A program made the position numbers and the translations under genes. A stretch of 32,461 bases of DNA from CAZWRV01 sp964636325 (GTDB lineage Bacteria > Verrucomicrobiota > Lentisphaeria > Victivallales > GWF2-50-93), in assembly GCA_964636325.1 (NCBI GenBank), contig CAZWRV010000075.1, forward strand, positions 1-32,461, written 5' to 3'. The notes under the pieces were generated by a model. That model saw only the letters and a program-made list of their open reading frames with translations, did not search any database and had not been told where the DNA came from. Of the stretch, positions 32,201 to 32,461 are shown in pieces; within the stretch, counting starts at the first letter, position 1; each line of letters starts with the position of its first letter.

Positions 32201-32461
32201 GGGGTGGGGTGGTTTTGATGTTTGCCGTATTCTTATGTTCGCTTTAGAGGGCGAGGTCCAAGTTTTTTACCGATCCTAAATTTATTTTGGACAGCAATGC
32301 TCCATAATAAACCTCCCTGAGCAGCTGTCTCATATGGTCTCAAATAGTCTGGAAAAACTCGAATCTAATCCAAGATAAGGCCACAATAAGCATACATGTA
32401 GGCTTCAGATTAGGATACTTTCTTAAAAACTTCTATCACAAAAGCGTGCATGTGTCTATGG

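Overview
The window looks like a PVC-superphylum chromosome, most probably Lentisphaerae (Victivallales-like). This is an inference. It rests on a GntR/LacI-type regulator next to a solitary type II-style pseudopilin, very large secreted propeller/carbohydrate-binding proteins, paired URO-D-fold proteins, a bacterial Ser/Thr kinase and a neutral-ceramidase-like protein. Base composition is fairly GC-rich with strong G/C at third codon positions, except in the last 3 kb. No rRNA, tRNA or CRISPR array was found.

Layout. Positions 1-520 hold a truncated integron-type integrase and a short dispersed repeat. leuS (minus) and a response-regulator/Ser-Thr-kinase fusion (plus) diverge around 3.0 kb. 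A small membrane-protein remnant lies at 4.4-4.6 kb. From a clear sigma70-type promoter at 4.63 kb to 25.93 kb every gene is on the plus strand: GntR-family regulator, pseudopilin, two giant secreted CBM9/FlgD-Ig/beta-propeller proteins, mutarotase-like protein, D-lyxose/D-mannose-type isomerase, GH2 beta-mannosidase-like glycosidase, class II aldolase, two URO-D-family proteins and an FGGY (xylulokinase-like) kinase. A minus-strand M48 membrane metalloprotease and a neutral-ceramidase-like protein (probably frameshifted at its 5' end) follow. The last 3 kb is an accessory region: a DUF2281 antitoxin-like gene ending in a perfect 18-bp inverted repeat, an unrecognised ORF, an AAA/DUF4143 ATPase and a decayed IS4-type transposase.

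How the genes may work together. The 4.7-25.9 kb block reads as one carbohydrate-use locus. The large secreted proteins would bind glycan outside the cytoplasm. The GH2 enzyme, which lacks a signal peptide, would release a sugar inside the cell. The mutarotase, isomerase, kinase and aldolase form an isomerase-kinase-aldolase chain like those for rhamnose or fucose, but built from other families. The two URO-D-fold proteins have no obvious role in such a pathway and no transporter is present, so substrate and route are open. Many gaps inside this block carry short degenerate tandem arrays with an 8-9 bp period, or REP-like hairpins, which no gene explains.
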